Positions 8,041-9,229 of a DNA stretch of 9,229 nucleotides are shown piece by piece; within the stretch, counting starts at the first letter, position 1; every line of letters starts with the position of its first letter. The notes under the pieces are model-generated. The model was not told where the DNA came from, searched no databases, and was given only the letters and a program-made list of their open reading frames with translations. This stretch comes from Betaproteobacteria bacterium (GTDB lineage: Bacteria > Pseudomonadota > Gammaproteobacteria > Burkholderiales > Burkholderiaceae). The translations under genes and the position numbers were made by a program. The stretch is from NCBI GenBank assembly GCA_947468785.1, contig CANIMS010000045.1:1-9229 (forward strand). Direction: 5' to 3'.

Positions 8041-8076
8041 CCATTTGACAATGGGTAGTTCATTGGCCTACAATGG
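8041..8076. promoter_or_regulatory. Clustered AATGG/CCATT dyads, candidate antitoxin operator
   Basis: Three chained inverted repeats cover the promoter: CCATT-tgac-AATGG (8041-8054), CAATG-N7-CATTG (8049-8065) and CATTG-N5-CAATG (8061-8075). They overlap both the -35 and the -10 boxes. Type II antitoxins commonly repress their own promoter by binding such dyads, so the XRE-HTH antitoxin downstream is the likely ligand (inference). More AATGG copies at 8081 and 8092 lie in the first codons of the toxin gene. Confidence 0.45.
8045..8074 (+). promoter_or_regulatory. Near-consensus sigma-70 promoter of the toxin-antitoxin operon
   Basis: A consensus -35, TTGACA (8045-8050), an 18-bp spacer and TACAAT (8069-8074), one mismatch from the -10 consensus. 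The expected transcription start is around 8079-8083, at or next to the A of ATG 8082. It begins 9 nt after the hppA terminator tract. Confidence 0.8.
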
Positions 8077-8081
8077 GGCTA

Positions 8082-8360
8082 ATGGATTTTGAATGGGATT
8101 TGGCTAAAAGTAACTTATGCCTGAACTCTCGAAATTTTGATTTTGCATATGTGATATCAGTTTTTGAAGATCCTACGTTGCTTGTTGAGCATGATCAGCG
8201 CTGGGAATATGGTGAGGAGCGCTTTCAAGCACTTGGGGCGATTGACGGTAGGGTATTTGCAGTAATTTTTACCCGAAGATTGAGGGCTATCAGAATTATT
8301 TCAGCAAGAAAAGCGAATAGTAGGGAGGTCAAGCGTTATGAAAAAAATAGTTCGAGTTAG
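8082..8360 (+). CDS. brnT: BrnT-family (DUF497) toxin, predicted ribonuclease
   Basis: A 92-residue protein. BrnT toxins are small RelE-fold ribonucleases that stop growth by cutting RNA until bound by their antitoxin. Family marks are FEWDLAK at 3-9, FDFAYVISVFEDP at 19-31, YGEERF at 43-48, GAIDGR, RIISARKAN at 71-79 and the RE..RYE end. The KHG tripeptide usual after the first Lys is replaced (NSRN). I recall a subfamily with a RGFDFAYA-like segment there, so this is probably not decay. The start is set to ATG 8082, not ATG 8073, because the earlier ATG overlaps the -10 box and would be outside the transcript; 8082 also gives the normal family N-terminus. There is then no leader and no Shine-Dalgarno. 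The end overlaps the antitoxin gene by 23 bp. Confidence 0.88.
   Translation: MDFEWDLAKSNLCLNSRNFDFAYVISVFEDPTLLVEHDQRWEYGEERFQALGAIDGRVFAVIFTRRLRAIRIISARKANSREVKRYEKNSSS
8322..8328 (+). promoter_or_regulatory. Strong Shine-Dalgarno of the antitoxin inside the toxin gene
   Basis: AGGGAGG, 9 nt before ATG 8338 and within the last codons of the toxin gene. It fixes the antitoxin start and contrasts with the lack of any ribosome site at the toxin start, so more antitoxin than toxin should be made per mRNA (inference). Confidence 0.85.
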
Positions 8361-8679
8361 TGTTGATCTAAAAAATCCCAATAGCTTTCCGAAGGGCTTC
8401 GTTAATAAAAAGTTGCTCGATGCCACCACAGAACGACTCATCAAAATTCATCAGCAACAAGATGATGCCGAGGCAATGCAGGATGCAGCAAAGTATGCAA
8501 AGCGTGTGCGCGAGCGCATTGGATTGTCTCAGCAGGAGTTCTCAAGTCGTATTGATGTCTCTTTGGAAACTATCCGAAATTGGGAGCAAGGAAAAAGAAG
8601 CCCCACTGGTGCAGCCAAGGCATTATTAAAAATACTAGATCGAGCCCCTGAAGTGGCGCTATTGGCCTTAAGTGCATAA
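8338..8679 (+). CDS. XRE-type HTH antitoxin partner of the BrnT-like toxin
   Basis: A 113-residue basic protein. The N-terminal part (1-50), with MKKIVRVSVDLKNP and a Gln/Asp-rich helix, probably contacts the toxin. The C-terminal half is a helix-turn-helix (about 55-95): RVRERIGLSQQEFSSRIDVS, then TIRNWEQGKRSPTGAAKALL, a pattern typical of XRE antitoxins such as HigA-like proteins. The usual BrnT partner, BrnA, has a ribbon-helix-helix domain, so this pair is a mixed type. The predicted role is to bind and neutralise the toxin and, with it, repress the promoter at 8045-8074. It overlaps the toxin gene by 23 bp, the usual type II organisation, and is followed 15 bp later by a terminator. Being the antitoxin is inferred from order, overlap and domain. 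Confidence 0.85.
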   Translation: MKKIVRVSVDLKNPNSFPKGFVNKKLLDATTERLIKIHQQQDDAEAMQDAAKYAKRVRERIGLSQQEFSSRIDVSLETIRNWEQGKRSPTGAAKALLKILDRAPEVALLALSA

Positions 8680-8694
8680 TTGATTGCTATTAAA

Positions 8695-8729
8695 AAACAA
8701 AAACGCCTAGCAGTGCTAGGCGTTTTTTT
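8695..8729. terminator. Bidirectional intrinsic terminator (right copy of a direct repeat)
   Basis: The stem AAACGCCTAGC (8701-8711), loop AGT, GCTAGGCGTTT (8715-8725) has an A-rich flank on the left and seven T residues (8723-8729) on the right, so it can stop the antitoxin transcript (plus) and trxB (minus), whose stop is at 8750. It is a 33/35 match to the hppA terminator 693 bp upstream, differing at the loop and at the stem base. Confidence 0.93.
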
Positions 8730-8749
8730 ATTGCTGAATCAACTAAGAC

Positions 8750-9229
<480 letters not shown>

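Larger units (their letters stand above)
8002..8729 (+). repeat. Toxin-antitoxin cassette bounded by 35-bp direct repeats
   Basis: 8002-8036 and 8695-8729 match at 33 of 35 bases (mismatches at 8020/8713 and 8029/8722) with a constant offset of 693. The unit between them holds promoter, toxin and antitoxin and nothing else. Recombination between the copies would remove the pair cleanly and leave one terminator between convergent hppA and trxB. No transposase, integrase or attachment site is visible. Past mobility is an inference; each repeat also has an ordinary role as a terminator. Confidence 0.6.

Noticed and set aside
8121..8132. BrnT-like toxin as a dead relic because the KHG tripeptide is missing
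   Set aside because: The frame is intact, the promoter is near consensus, other motifs are kept, and I recall a DUF497 subfamily with an RGFDFAYA-type segment at this place.
8420..8629. 69-codon plus-strand frame inside the antitoxin gene
   Set aside because: Same-strand frame shadow of the HTH antitoxin, without a ribosome site.
8082..8679. Foreign origin of the toxin-antitoxin genes from base composition
   Set aside because: Some 60-base lines are AT-rich (one is 20/60 GC), but others are 45-47% GC, not clearly different from neighbouring genes; too short to decide by eye.

Overview
The window looks like core chromosome of a small-genome betaproteobacterium of the Burkholderiales. The best fit is a Polynucleobacter-like Burkholderiaceae. 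This rests on protein style (PII, the NadE next to PII, RodZ-like C-terminal domain, H+-pyrophosphatase, TrxB) and moderate GC, recalled from memory and not searched. No RNA gene, insertion sequence or CRISPR array is visible.

Layout. (1) 1-1220, minus: N-terminal ~406 codons of dihydroxy-acid dehydratase (ilvD), cut by the left edge. (2) 1221-1427: divergent control region with several palindromes. (3) 1428-2057 and 2134-3141, plus: a FixJ/NarL-type response regulator with no kinase beside it, then a membrane-anchored RodZ-like HTH protein. Copies of GCTAAT/ATTAGC lie in front of both. (4) 5756-3146, minus: ppa (soluble pyrophosphatase), nadE (glutamine-dependent NAD+ synthetase) and a PII protein (glnB/glnK family), probably one operon. 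(5) 5927-7987, plus: hppA, a proton-pumping pyrophosphatase, divergent from ppa and ending in a strong terminator. (6) 8082-8679, plus: a toxin-antitoxin pair, a BrnT-family toxin with an XRE-HTH antitoxin in place of the usual BrnA. (7) 9229-8750, minus: C-terminal half of thioredoxin reductase (trxB), cut by the right edge.

How the genes fit together. The central block is about pyrophosphate and nitrogen/energy state. NadE consumes ATP and glutamine and releases PPi. Ppa hydrolyses PPi in the cytosol, while HppA hydrolyses it and pumps protons. PII senses 2-oxoglutarate, ATP/ADP and, through uridylylation, glutamine, and PII control of a glutamine-dependent NadE has been reported in Azospirillum.

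The most unusual part is the toxin-antitoxin cassette. It is bracketed by two nearly identical 35-bp terminators (33/35 matches) in direct orientation. Its toxin start codon sits at the predicted transcription start (leaderless), while the antitoxin has a strong Shine-Dalgarno. The promoter is packed with AATGG/CCATT dyads. The second point of interest is the repeated TTAGC-N6-GCTAA dyad at the response regulator/RodZ-like pair.
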